This document shows positions 1-11,881 of a stretch of DNA of 64,000 bases, piece by piece. This stretch comes from Pteria penguin (taxonomy: Eukaryota > Mollusca > Bivalvia > Pterioida > Pteriidae), in contig CM068585.1 of assembly GCA_035048485.1 (NCBI GenBank), positions 2,039,001 through 2,103,000 of the forward strand, in the 5' to 3' direction. The notes below the pieces were generated by a model. The model searched no databases and was not told where the DNA came from. It saw only the letters and a list, made by a program, of their open reading frames with translations. The translations under genes and the position numbers were made by a program. The first letter of the stretch is position 1, and each line of letters begins with the position of its first letter.

Positions 1-435
1 CTAGGTGTGACTTCGAGTGGTCTTTAGTGTGACTCAACGTGGTTTCTAGGAGTGACTCCGAATGGTCTTTAGTGTGACTCAAAGTGGTTTCTAGGTGTGA
101 CTCAGTGATCCTAGTTGTTACTCAGAGTGGTCTTAGGTGTGACTCAAAGTGGTTTCTAGGTGTGACTAAGTGATCATAGTTGTGACTGAGAGTGGTCTTA
201 GGTGTGACTCAAAGTGGTTTCTAGGTGTGACTCAGACAGGTCTTAGGTGTGACTCAAAGTGGTTTCTGGGTGTGACCCCAAGTGGTCTTAAGTGTGACTC
301 AAAGTGGTTTCTAGGTGTGACTCAGTGATCCTAGTTGTGACTCAAGTGGTCTTAGGTGTGACTCAAAGTGGTTTCTAGGTGTGACTCATTGATTCTTGGT
401 GCGACTAAGAGTGGTCTTAAGTGTGACTCAAAGAA
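1..435. repeat. Minisatellite, about 23-bp unit
   Basis: The left edge of the window is a degenerate tandem repeat built on 'taggtgtgactcaaagtgg' with variants such as 'gtgactcagtgatcctagt'. It runs into the window from the left and decays at about 435. The short open frame running out of it at 368-604 is not a gene. Confidence 0.9.
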
Positions 436-3087
436 GCTTCCTGTCATTGTTCTGTCTTTTGGAAGAAACAGTATTAACAGAGGTCGACTTGGGTATATAA
501 GAGATTACTCATTGCTTTGGATGGGTCAGTTGCTTACAAATGTACATGTACGTCTGAATAGGTGTTATTGTGTAATGCATCAGGAATCACTAGGATATAA
601 GTGAAAAAGTATTTCAAATACTCTTGGTATGACATAGAAGACAACAGTCAAAACAAAAACTACATATACTACATGTAGTGTGTATGATTTGCTGAGAGAT
701 TGTTAATTTCTGCCAGTGTACATGTGTGTGAGTTGCTACATGCATATAATCATTATTCATTAACCTGAGATCTGCCAATATGTATAATATACAAAATGTG
801 TATATATATACACTTTGTAGTGAGGTTCAGTTAGATCTATAGTGTTGTACTCCCTTATTGTTCCCAGACACTGACCTTGGTCAACAGTGACCTTGGTCAG
901 TATTATGTCCCATGACAGATCACCTGTGGTTGATTATTCTGAATCATAACACATGTCCTGGCAGCTACTGGTACATACATTGTACAGTAGTTGTTATGTA
1001 TTTGGCGGTGCATTTAAAAGTAGTTCATGGATTACATTATAAGTCAGGTCTCCTTTATCGTGTTATAGGTATAAACTATGAAGAGAAGCAGAATTTTGAC
1101 GTCGTGGTTTTCATTTGTTAATTAAAATATAAACAGCTTTAGATAGGTTTCATATTATCAGCATCTTTTATATACGACAGTGCTTCAGGTTTTATAATAC
1201 CTGTTGTAATGCTAGTAATGTGTTATTGCCGATTTAAAGAATAATTAATCTTCACCACAATACATCGATCGTTTATTTAATACTGTCGTAGCCTTGAGCA
1301 TGTTGGTATTGTGTGTGTCTGATTTGATTTTGGGGAGGGGGATATACTTGTACTTGTATGTTGGATGTAACATAAAGTAAACGTGTCTATTTAACATTTT
1401 GTAGATACTGCCTGAAAGCATGGGGAATATATTTGTTTTAGAAAGATCTGTTCTATCTTCTAGGAGAAAGAACATAGCACTTCAAATACATGTAGTACTA
1501 GTAAACGAATCTGTTACTTTTCTGATGAATTTGTTGATGAAATTGTTCATTAAAACTTGGCATGTTCTTTCTATATTTGAATAGAATTCTTTCAGTAACT
1601 TTGTTTAAAACCGTGTTATGTAATACTCGACACAGTATCTCGGACTAAATCTGAATTGTGTATGATTTCCTCAACTCGAACTTACGACCTCTAGGTGACG
1701 TAGATTACGTTTCTAATTACGATCTAAATCGTACTAAGCGCTGGCCCTAGAATTTATTATGATTCACTTCCTCAGTACAGGTATGGATATTGTAAATTTA
1801 TCTCAAGAAACGTGATTGATATTACCATATATATTTCTCTATAATGCATACTATCGAATATAAATGTAAATGAGTATAGAATGCCAGCACACATAGGATA
1901 AGGTGTCAGATCGTGCGAGATTAACGTGACAAAGTTCATCTTGTTCTATCAGCGAACCGAATGATCTGCTTGTTTTATCTAACGGTATCTTAAGTAATAG
2001 TGGCTATTAAGGCTGATGCCATGCCCAGTTCAGGCAGTTAGTTGCTGTGGTTATTGTTATGTGAACTTGGTGTATTACTATTAGGGTGGTGCAAGAAAAA
2101 AACACGAATGTCTCATGGACCTTTATCAAAGATGATGTGGCACCGGTACGCGATATAAAATGCTTCGTCAGTCCAACTGTGCACCACTTCTGAAACAATA
2201 ATTTTATATTTTAGTCTTGTATAAACTCACAAGGTATATCTTTGGGACGTTGTTATAAATGATAGCAGGAATATGAGTAAATGATATTACTGTGGAATTA
2301 ATAATTATACGAAGGGCGTGGGCAGCCAACAGAAAACATTTTTCTTGGACATCTCATCACCATTTCATGATCTTGTAATTAACCCAGTCTAATTGATCAC
2401 TAAACTTTATACCGCGTAGCTCGTGAAGTTTCTCTTCCAAATGTCGAGTGAGCTGTAAATGCACTCGGATTTCATGATGATTGCGAATAAAGTAACTTGG
2501 CCTGTTTATTGTACATGTTATACTGATGTTTGGACAACTAATTGTCAAGGCCACAAATAACAGAAGGAAAACTGTTTTTGCACAGAGTGAAAGTGCAATG
2601 CATCATCGTGTCTGTCATCGTTTTGATGTGACTGCATTTGGCTACATATTGCAGTTTATGGATGACATGCCATACCATACTTTAAATTAGTGACAATGCT
2701 GTATGCTGGTGGTGGGCAGACGGATGGTAGCGGCTGGTGTACAGATTTTCATCGTTTTATTGTTATCTAACATCACGAAGACTATAGATCGATCATATTT
2801 CAGTAAATGCATGTATACGTGTCACGCATATATAATTTATAAAGATTTTTGATGTTATTTAAGAGGGGCCTCTGTGCTTGGGTGCACTGAAGTTCTTATA
2901 AGAGATGAGTAAAAGTTCGTTCAGTGTCTCTTCTTCTTCGATTACGAAGTTTACTCAAAATTTGAACAGTTGTGGTTGGTGTGCGTTCTTAATCAACAAT
3001 GACCATGTGCTCTAAACAATTGTTTTTAAATGTATGTGCCCTGCTATGTATAGCTTAAATGGAGGGCAAACACGTTTCAAGAATAAG
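436..3087. other. No gene recognised
   Basis: AT-rich sequence of about 2.6 kb. I see no convincing exon, RNA gene or complete mobile element. The few short open frames on either strand (for example 912-1121 and 1245-1475) lack recognisable motifs, and I treat them as chance. Confidence 0.6.
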
Positions 3088-5100
3088 CAAGGCAGGTACA
3101 TCAATGATTGATACCTAGGAGTCAAAACAATGACAAGCCGGTGTGGCCTAGTAGATGGGATGCTTGGCGCGTGACCTAGAGGTCACGGGTTCGATTCCCG
3201 CCCTGGGCACACCGGTGTTCTTTCTTTTTGATGAGACAGTAAAAACCGAGGTCCCGTATCATGATAGGCGTGGCACGTAAAAGATTACTCACTTTCATAA
3301 CAATGACAGTACAGGTACATGACAGTGCATGTACATCGGTGATACCTAGGTGTTCATAACAATGACAGTGCAGATACATGGGTGATACCTAGGTGTTCAT
3401 AACAATGACAGTGCAGAAACATGGGTGATGCCTAGGTGTTCATAACAATGACAGTACAGGTACATCAGTGATGCCTAGGTGTTCATAACAATGACACTGC
3501 AGGTACATCGGTGATGCCTAGGTGTTCATAACAATGACAGTGCAGATACATCGGTGATGCCTAGGTGTTCATAACAATGACAGTGCAGATACATCGGTGA
3601 TGCCTAGGTGTTCATAACAATGACAGTGCAGGTACATCGGTGATACCTAGGTGTTCATAACAATGACAGTGCAGATACATGGGTGATGCCTAGGTGTTCA
3701 TAACAATGACAGTACAGGTACATCGGTGATACCTAGGTGTTCCTAACAATGACAGTGATGGTACTTCGGTGATGCCTAGGTATTCATAACAATGACAGTG
3801 CAGGTACATCTGTGATGCCTAGGTGTTCATAACAATGACAATGCAGAAACATGGGTGATGCCTAGGTGTTCATAACAATGACAGTGCAGGTACATCTGTG
3901 ATGCCTAGGTGTTCATAACAATGACAGTGCAGGTACATCGGTGATGCCTATAGGTGTTCATAACAATGACAGTGTAGGTACACCGGTGATGCCTAGGTGT
4001 TCTTAACAATGACAGTGCAGATACATCGGTGATGCCTAGGTGTTCATAACAATGACAATTCAGATACATCAGTGATGCCTAGGTATTCAAAATAATGACA
4101 GTGCAGATACATCGGTGATGCCTAGGTGTTCATAACAATGACAGTGCAGATACATGGGTGATGCCTAGGTGTTCATAACAATGACAGTGCAGGTACATCA
4201 GTGATGCCTAGGTGCTCATAACAATGACAGTGTAGGTACACCGGTGATGCCTAGGTGTTCTTAACAATGACAGTGCAGGTACATGGGTGATGACTAGGTG
4301 TTCTTAATGTTCAATGACAGTGCAGGTACATCGGTGATGCTTAGGTGTTCATAAAAATGACATTTCAGATACATCTGTGATGCCTAGGTGTTCATAACAA
4401 TGACAGTGCAGGTACATCGGTGATGCCTATAGGTGTTCATAACAATGACAGTGTAGGTACACCGGTGATGCCAAGGTGTTCATAACAATGACAGTGCAGA
4501 TACATGGGTGATGCCTAGGTGTTCATAACAATGACAGTGCAGATACATGGGTGATGCCTAGGTGTTCATAACAATGACAGTGCAGATACATGGGTGATAC
4601 CTAGGTGTTCATAACAATGACAGTGCAGATACATGGGTGATGCCTCGGTGTTCATAACAATGACAGTGCAGATACATGGGTGATGCCTAGGTGTTCATAA
4701 CAATGACAGTGCAGATACATGGGTGATGCCTAGGTGTTCATAACAATGACAGTGTAGGTACACCGGTGATGCCAAGGTGTTCATAACAATGACAGTGCAG
4801 ATACATGGGTGATGCCTAGGTGTTCATAACAATGACAGTGCAGATACATGGGTGATGCCTAGGTGTTCATAACAATGACAGTGCAGATACATGGGTGATA
4901 CCTAGGTGTTCATAACAATGACAGTGCAGATACATGGGTGATGCCTCGGTGTTCATAACAATGACAGTGCAGATACATGGGTGATGCCTAGGTGTTCATA
5001 ACAATGACAGTGCAGATACATGGGTGATGCCTAGGTGTTCATAACAATGACAGTGCAGATTCATGGGTGATGCCTCGGTGTTCATAACAATGACCGTGCA
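3088..5100. repeat. 43-bp minisatellite array
   Basis: Tandem 43-bp units of the type 'cctaggtgttcataacaat' plus 'gacagtgcagatacatgg'. The array appears to start at about 3088, is interrupted by a SINE fragment at 3135-3294, and continues with more than 40 units. The variant 'gtgtaggtacaccggtgat' followed by 'gccaagg' occurs near 4451 and again near 4752, 301 bp (7 units) later, in the same order of neighbouring variants. That shows a recent seven-unit block duplication. Confidence 0.93.
3135..3294 (+). mobile_element. tRNA-derived SINE, 3'-truncated
   Basis: The head reads 'agccggtgtggcctagtaga' and contains a B-box-like 'gggttcgattcccgcc'. It is followed by the body motif 'gatgagacagtaaaaaccga' shared with the full SINE at 43331-43617. 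The copy stops after 'ggcacgtaaaagattactca' and minisatellite resumes at once, so the 3' half and (ATCA)n tail are missing. It sits just inside the left edge of the 43-bp array. Confidence 0.8.
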
Positions 5101-5644
5101 GATGCACCAGAGTTGCCTACATGTAAGTGTTCAGAACGTTAGTAGAGCGGGTACATCAACAATATCGGTACATGTGTTTATTACGATGGCAAAGCAGGTA
5201 CATATAAATTACCTAGGTTTTCATAAGTTAACGATAGTAGTATAGGTTCACTAATAATGCCTAGTTGTTAATAATGATGGCATTGCAGGAACATTAATGA
5301 TACACACTGTTACCTAATTTTTCATAATAATGGCAGTGCAGGTACATTAATTATACCTAGGTATTTATAACGATGGCAGTGCAGATCTAAGAATGATACC
5401 TAGGTGTTCATAACAATGGCAGTACATGTACATCATTGATACATATATTCATAACGATGTCAGTGCAATTACATCAAAGATATCTAGGTGTTCATATTTA
5501 CGATGACACTGCAGGTACATCATAGATACCTTGGCGTTAATAACGATGGCAGTGCAGGTACATCAATGGCATATGTACCTAGATGTTCATAGATACCTAG
5601 GTGTTCATGACAATGGCAGTTCAGATATATCATTGATACAAAGA
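5101..5644. repeat. Degenerate transition zone of the minisatellite
   Basis: Diverged and partly rearranged copies of the same theme ('cctaggtgttcat...gatggcagtgcaggtacat') lie between the homogeneous 43-bp block on the left and the homogeneous 46-bp block on the right. Confidence 0.75.
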
Positions 5645-6357
5645 TGTTAATATTCACGATGGCAGTTCAGGTATATCATTAATACCTAGGTGTTCATATT
5701 CACGATGGCAGTTCAGGTATATCATTAATACCTAGGTGTTCATATTCACGATGGCAGTTCAGGTATATCATTAATACCTAGGTGTTCATATTCACGATGG
5801 CAGTTCAGGTATATCATTAATACCTAGGTGTTCATATTCACGATGGCAGTTCAGGTATATCATTAATACCTAGGTGTTCATATTCACGATGGCAGTTCAG
5901 GTATATCATTAATACCTAGGTGTTCATATTCACGATGGCAGTTCAGGTATATCATTAATACCTAGGTGTTCATATTCACGATGGCAGTTCAGGTATATCA
6001 TTAATGCCTAGGTGTTCATATTCACGATGGCAGTTCAGGTATATCATTAATACCTAGGTGTTCATATTCACGATGGCAGTTCAGGTATATCATTAATACC
6101 TAGGTGTTCATATTCACGATGGCAGTTCAGGTATATCATTAATACCTAGGTGTTCATATTCACGATGGCAGTTCAGGTATATCATTAATGCCTAGGTGTT
6201 CATATTCACGATGGCAGTTCAGGTATATCATTAATGCCTAGGTGTTCATATTCACGATGGCAGTTCAGGTATATCATTAATGCCTAGGTGTTCATATTCA
6301 CGATGGCAGTTCAGGTATATCATTAATACCTAGGTGTTCTTATTCACGATGGCAGTG
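5645..6357. repeat. 46-bp minisatellite array, highly homogeneous
   Basis: About 15 nearly identical 46-bp units of 'cctaggtgttcatattcac' plus 'gatggcagttcaggtatat' plus 'cattaata'. The only regular difference is 'ataccta' versus 'atgccta'. It is related to the 43-bp units to the left but expanded from a different founder, and the near-identity implies recent amplification. Confidence 0.95.
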
Positions 6358-6575
6358 AAAGCCATTAAAAAGTTTTGCTCTCCATTACGAGAGCGTTCGC
6401 CGCACAGTTCAGAAATGTGACACAAAACATCAGACAAGAACAAATATTTATACGCGTAGTCATACCCTTTTCTCGTCTATATTTTATATATAAATTCCAT
6501 GTACAGAAGATTTATTCAAACTTTTGTCACGTGTAGCTATTGAATGAACTGTTATTGATGACCACATCTTACTTT

Positions 6576-7190
6576 GAGCCGTCGTAGCTCAGTAGCTAAC
6601 GTGATTGGTCCAGTAAGGTGTCAAGCTGTCTGGGGTTTTAGTCCCTTCACAGTGATTGGCTTAGGGCCAGAGGTTTGGAGTTTGAGTTCCTTCGCTGTGA
6701 TTGGATCAGGACCAGATGACTGGGTTTTATTCCCTATGCTATGATTGGATAAGGGCCGAGGGATCTTGGGTTTGAGTCCCTTTCCAGTTATCGTTTCATC
6801 GCAAAAGTTCACGTATATGAATCCCTCCGTAGTTATTGGCCTAGAGCAAGATGTCTCGAATTTGAGGCCCATCGCAGTGATTAGCTTAGAGCAAGAGTTC
6901 TTGGGTTTGAATCTCTTTGCAGTGTTTGGCTCAGGGGTTAGAGGTCTCAGATTTGAGCCCCCAAATAATTAGTGAGTATCCCGTCTTCGGATGAAAAAAG
7001 TGAAAACAGAGGTCCCATGTTGGATTGTTATAATAATGTTTAAATATATTAAATGTTTTAAATATTAGTGTAACACATATGTCTTTCATTACGTTGAGTA
7101 GTTACGTAGCTGATTTCAAAATGCATCACGCTGACGCCGTCGCCATATATGTGAAATAATAGCGACGTGATGTAATATCACAAACAAACA
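6576..7190 (+). mobile_element. Decayed SINE with tandemly expanded tRNA-like head
   Basis: The segment starts with 'gagccgtcgtagctcagtag', which resembles a tRNA A-box. Eight units of about 45 bp follow, each beginning near 'gtgattggcttagggccaga' and ending in a B-box-like 'gggtttgagtccctt'. At 6980-7015 there is SINE body sequence ('cttcggatgaaaaaagtgaa', 'acagaggtccc'). At 7116-7190 there is the SINE 3' part ('gacgccgtcgccatatatgt', 'gaaataatagcgacgtgat'), aligned with the intact SINE at 43331-43617. About 100 bp of unrelated sequence separates body and tail. Confidence 0.6.
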
Positions 7191-7513
7191 CAATTTTGCA
7201 ATGCTTAAATGTGTGAACGATTCATGTCTCATGGATTCATACGCCTGGACATATCCTAAATTGCTTGAGGGTAGGTATCAGTTTTCATTGTTTTGTCTAC
7301 TAGAACGAATAGAACAATAAATGTAAAAAGAATCAGAATAGATGTGTAGCATGGCGTTTATTTTACAGAGGACCCCATTAAACCTCGGATCCATGTCACG
7401 GCATTTGACGTCTTAACTCCGACAATTGTGGTCAGAGCTAGACTAGAAGCATTGGACTAAAGCTGTCTGATCCTCCCTGTCGTAGGAGCGCTACGTGATT
7501 TAATTGTTCATTG
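7191..7513. other. No gene recognised (left flank of Helitron-like array)
   Basis: Short single-copy sequence between the decayed SINE and the first copy of the 5' hairpin block. I see no feature in it. Confidence 0.5.
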
Positions 7514-7775
7514 TTAGGGTCTTCCGATTCCATCGGAAGACCCTTCTGTTATTGTAAGGTTTTTTCTTTACATTTGTTATTATTTGGGTCTTCCGATTCC
7601 ATCGGAAGACCCATTTGTTATTGTGATGTTTTTTCTTTACATTTGTTTTTATTAGGGTCTTCCGATTCCATCGGAAGACCCTTCTGTTATTGTGAGGTTT
7701 TTTCTTTACATTTGTTATTAGGGTCTTCCGATTCCATCGGAAGACCCTTCTGTTATTGTGAGGTTTTTTCTTTAC

Positions 7776-7780
<5 letters not shown>
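7514..7780 (+). repeat. Four tandem copies of the 5' terminal hairpin block
   Basis: Four copies of about 65-70 bp start near 7514, 7586, 7654 and 7718. Each contains the perfect palindrome GGGTCTTCCGAT-TCC-ATCGGAAGACCC (12-bp arms, 3-nt loop) followed by 'cttctgttattgtgaggttt' and 'tttctttacatttgtt'. Single copies of the block start later units at 9801 and 17518. A (TTA)n microsatellite of variable length follows the last copy. Confidence 0.9.
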
Positions 7781-7818
<38 letters not shown>

Positions 7819-9800
7819 TTTATTCCAATCACTTTTTTTGAGTGCAATTTTCTCAGAAACGGCTTCACTGTCAACATTTTTGTTCTCCTTTACTTACTAA
7901 TAAAGCAAAACTTGATAGATTTAAAAGAAAATTTTGCTAAAATTCAAGATCTAAGAAAAGTTACGTAACAGTTTCTAATTTTTAAAATCTCTAAAGTATA
8001 ATTTTTATTATGCAAGCTAGATTCCTCAAATTTTCTGTTTGATGTTGTACAGGTGTAGTTCTTGACATCCGAATTAACGCCGATTAGGTAACTATTATAG
8101 CTAAGACGCTGTAAAGGTTTAAAATTTTCAACTTATTACGTAATTTCAAAAAACTTTTATTTTAAGCTTTAGGGCTGCAAAAATATTGCCAAACGATTTA
8201 GAGGGTCAATATAAGGGTAAAAACAGTTATTTTAAAATTTTAAATTCATTTTTAAGTAGGTTTTAAATTTTCTTAAATAAAATGTTTATTATTTAAGCTA
8301 GACTCCCTAAATTTTCTTTATAATGTTGTACAGGTGTAGATCTTGACAACCAACTTAACGCCGATTATGTAACTTTTACGGTAAAGGCGCTATTTGTGTT
8401 TAAAGTTTTTAAACTCATTACGTAACTTTAAAACTTTTTTATTTTAGGACCTACCGTTAAAAAAATATTACAAAACGATTTAGAATGTCAATTTCATGGT
8501 GTAGGAGGTTTTTAAAATATTTTTTATCCATTTTTAATTGAGAAATTTAAGATTTTCACAAATTTGGTTAGTTACGTAATTGCTTCATAACTTGCTTATT
8601 TTTCGTCATATGATCAAGAAAAAACCATACAGCACGTGAGAAGGGTTTTCTCTTTTAAATGATATTTTCAAAAACATCGTAATATTTGCCCCCTTCCCTC
8701 TAGCGTGCGCAGACCTTATCGAGAGAGGGTCTTAAATAGCCGAAATTTCACCCCGATTCTTCAATTCCATTTTCAGAAAAACGGATTTATCTACATACTT
8801 TATATTTTCGGTATAGACTCTCGAAGACACTGTTACCCGTTTAAGAAAAAAAAATTTCAAAAATAAAAGTTTTCAAAAACATTACATAACAATTAGTTAA
8901 ATTTTAAATTCTCCGCCATACAGCGTTATTTTTAATGCTACACTATCCAAATTTGAACTATCATATTCTCTAGGTTCATATCTTTAAAAAATTCATCGGC
9001 CGATAATATCTATCTTTTTTAGTTTGGCCGCTATTTCAATTTAAAGTTTTTAAATAATTACGTAATTTGCAAAAACATTTTATTTTTAGTCTTATCGTTT
9101 CCAAAACTTCACCAAACGATTTTCCGTACCGATTTCAGTATGAAACATGTTTCTTAGTATTTGAAAGTGAGCGATTTAAAGGATTTTTTAAAAAAATACC
9201 TTATTTGCGTAACTTTCATGTTTTTTCTTATTTGTCGTATTAACAAAGTATAAAAAGGAGAGTTTGAGAATGTATTTTGAATTCGAATTCTTAAACAAAA
9301 ATCACATTTTTTGCACTCTACCCGCTACTGATGAACAAGGCAATAAAAAAATCTTGTCCGAGCGTCGGGATTACATCTAAGAGAAGCGCGGTGAATTTCC
9401 CTTGCTAAATACGGACTTCAAACGCGTATGATAGTGATGGGGAAAGCGCAGTAACTCGCGATTAATTCAATCGCGATTAATTCAATCGAGAGTTACGGCG
9501 CTTTGTCCGTGGAATGTTTAATCGACTGTTATAATGGAGAGCCGTAATATGTATGATTTCTTTAACTTGATTTTCGATTTATTTCCTCTAGATAATACTT
9601 TTTTCAATTTTAATTATTAATTAATTTGATTGCTTGAGGGTTTTTTTTTTTGGGGGGGGGGTTATTTTTGTGTGTAAAGTACATTTAAGTCATTCTCCTG
9701 ATCTTTTTTCTTTCTTTCTTTCGTTCTATCTACTTATTTTTCTTTTTTCTTTCGAGAGAGGAAGACCCGCCCTGTTGCCTCGGCAACAGGTAAGCTCTAG
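7514..9800 (+). mobile_element. Helitron-like unit A
   Basis: First unit, about 2.29 kb, with four 5' hairpin blocks, (TTA)n, an AT-rich body and a poly-T/poly-G tract near 9640-9660. The 3' hairpin is at 9771-9790 and CTAG at 9797-9800. The body contains an internal duplication: 'gttgtacaggtgtag' followed by 'taacgccgatta' occurs near 8045 and again about 284 bp later. Confidence 0.75.
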
Positions 9801-9858
9801 TTAGGGTCTTCCGATTCCATCGGAAGACCCTTCTGTTATTGTGAGGTTTTTTCTTTAC

Positions 9859-9901
<43 letters not shown>

Positions 9902-11881
9902 TTTATTCCAATCACTTTTTTTGAGTGCAATTTTCTCAGAAACGGCTTCACTGTCAACATTTTTGTTCTCCTTTACTTACTAATAAAGCAAAACTTGATA
10001 GATTTAAAAGAAAATTTTGCTAAAATTCAAGATCTAAGAAAAGTTACGTAACAGTTTCTAATTTTTAAAATCTCTAAAGTATAATTTTTATTATGCAAGC
10101 TAGATTCCTCAAATTTTCTGTTTGATGTTGTACAGGTGTAGTTCTTGACATCCGAATTAACGCCGATTAGGTAACTATTATAGCTAAGACGCTGTAAAGG
10201 TTTAAAATTTTCAACTTATTACGTAATTTCAAAAAACTTTTATTTTAAGCTTTAGGGCTGCAAAAATATTGCCAAACGATTTAGAGGGTCAATATAAGGG
10301 TAAAAACAGTTATTTTAAAATTTTAAATTCATTTTTAAGTAGGTTTTAAATTTTCTTAAATAAAATGTTTATTATTTAAGCTAGACTCCCTAAATTTTCT
10401 TTATAATGTTGTACAGGTGTAGATCTTGACAACCAACTTAACGCCGATTATGTAACTTTTACGGTAAAGGCGCTATTTGTGTTTAAAGTTTTTAAACTCA
10501 TTACGTAACTTTAAAACTTTTTTATTTTAGGACCTACCGTTAAAAAAATATTACAAAACGATTTAGAATGTCAATTTCATGGTGTAGGAGGTTTTTAAAA
10601 TATTTTTTATCCATTTTTAATTGAGAAATTTAAGATTTTCACAAATTTGGTTAGTTACGTAATTGCTTCATAACTTGCTTATTTTTCGTCATATGATCAA
10701 GAAAAAACCATACAGCACGTGAGAAGGGTTTTCTCTTTTAAATGATATTTTCAAAAACATCGTAATATTTGCCCCCTTCCCTCTAGCGTGCGCAGACCTT
10801 ATCGAGAGAGGGTCTTAAATAGCCGAAATTTCACCCCGATTCTTCAATTCCATTTTCAGAAAAACGGATTTATCTACATACTTTATATTTTCGGTATAGA
10901 CTCTCGAAGACACTGTTACCCGTTTAAGAAAAAAAAATTTCAAAAATAAAAGTTTTCAAAAACATTACATAACAATTAGTTAAATTTTAAATTCTCCGCC
11001 ATACAGCGTTATTTTTAATGCTACACTATCCAAATTTGAACTATCATATTCTCTAGGTTCATATCTTTAAAAAATTCATCGGCCGATAATATCTATCTTT
11101 TTTAGTTTGGCCGCTATTTCAATTTAAAGTTTTTAAATAATTACGTAATTTGCAAAAACATTTTATTTTTAGTCTTATCGTTTCCAAAACTTCACCAAAC
11201 GATTTTCCGTACCGATTTCAGTATGAAACATGTTTCTTAGTATTTGAAAGTGAGCGATTTAAAGGATTTTTTAAAAAAATACCTTATTTGCGTAACTTTC
11301 ATGTTTTTTCTTATTTGTCGTATTAACAAAGTATAAAAAGGAGAGTTTGAGAATGTATTTTGAATTCGAATTCTTAAACAAAAATCACATTTTTTGCACT
11401 CTACCCGCTACTGATGAACAAGGCAATAAAAAAATCTTGTCCGAGCGTCGGGATTACATCTAAGAGAAGCGCGGTGAATTTCCCTTGCTAAATACGGACT
11501 TCAAACGCGTATGATAGTGATGGGGAAAGCGCAGTAACTCGCGATTAATTCAATCGCGATTAATTCAATCGAGAGTTACGGCGCTTTGTCCGTGGAATGT
11601 TTAATCGACTGTTATAATGGAGAGCCGTAATATGTATGATTTCTTTAACTTGATTTTCGATTTATTTCCTCTAGATAATACTTTTTTCAATTTTAATTAT
11701 TAATTAATTTGATTGCTTGAGGGTTTTTTTTTGGGGAGGGGGTTATTTTTGTGTGTAAAGTACATTTAAGTCATTCTCCTGATCTTTTTTCTTTCTTTCT
11801 TTCGTTCTATCTACTTATTTTTCTTTTTTCTTTCGAGAGAGGAAGACCCGCCCTGTTGCCTCGGCAACAGGTAAGCTCTAG
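9801..11881 (+). mobile_element. Helitron-like unit B
   Basis: 2,081 bp with one 5' hairpin block and (TTA)n, and a body that looks nearly identical to unit A. It ends with the hairpin at 11852-11871 and CTAG at 11878-11881. Confidence 0.75.

Noticed and set aside
3295..6357. CRISPR-like array of regularly spaced repeats
   Set aside because: Repeats are directly adjacent with no unique spacers, and the context is animal genomic DNA. It is a minisatellite.
7500..7900. Overlapping 125-129-codon open frames on both strands
   Set aside because: They reflect the four-fold hairpin block and the (TTA)n tract (poly-Ile or poly-Leu), not proteins.
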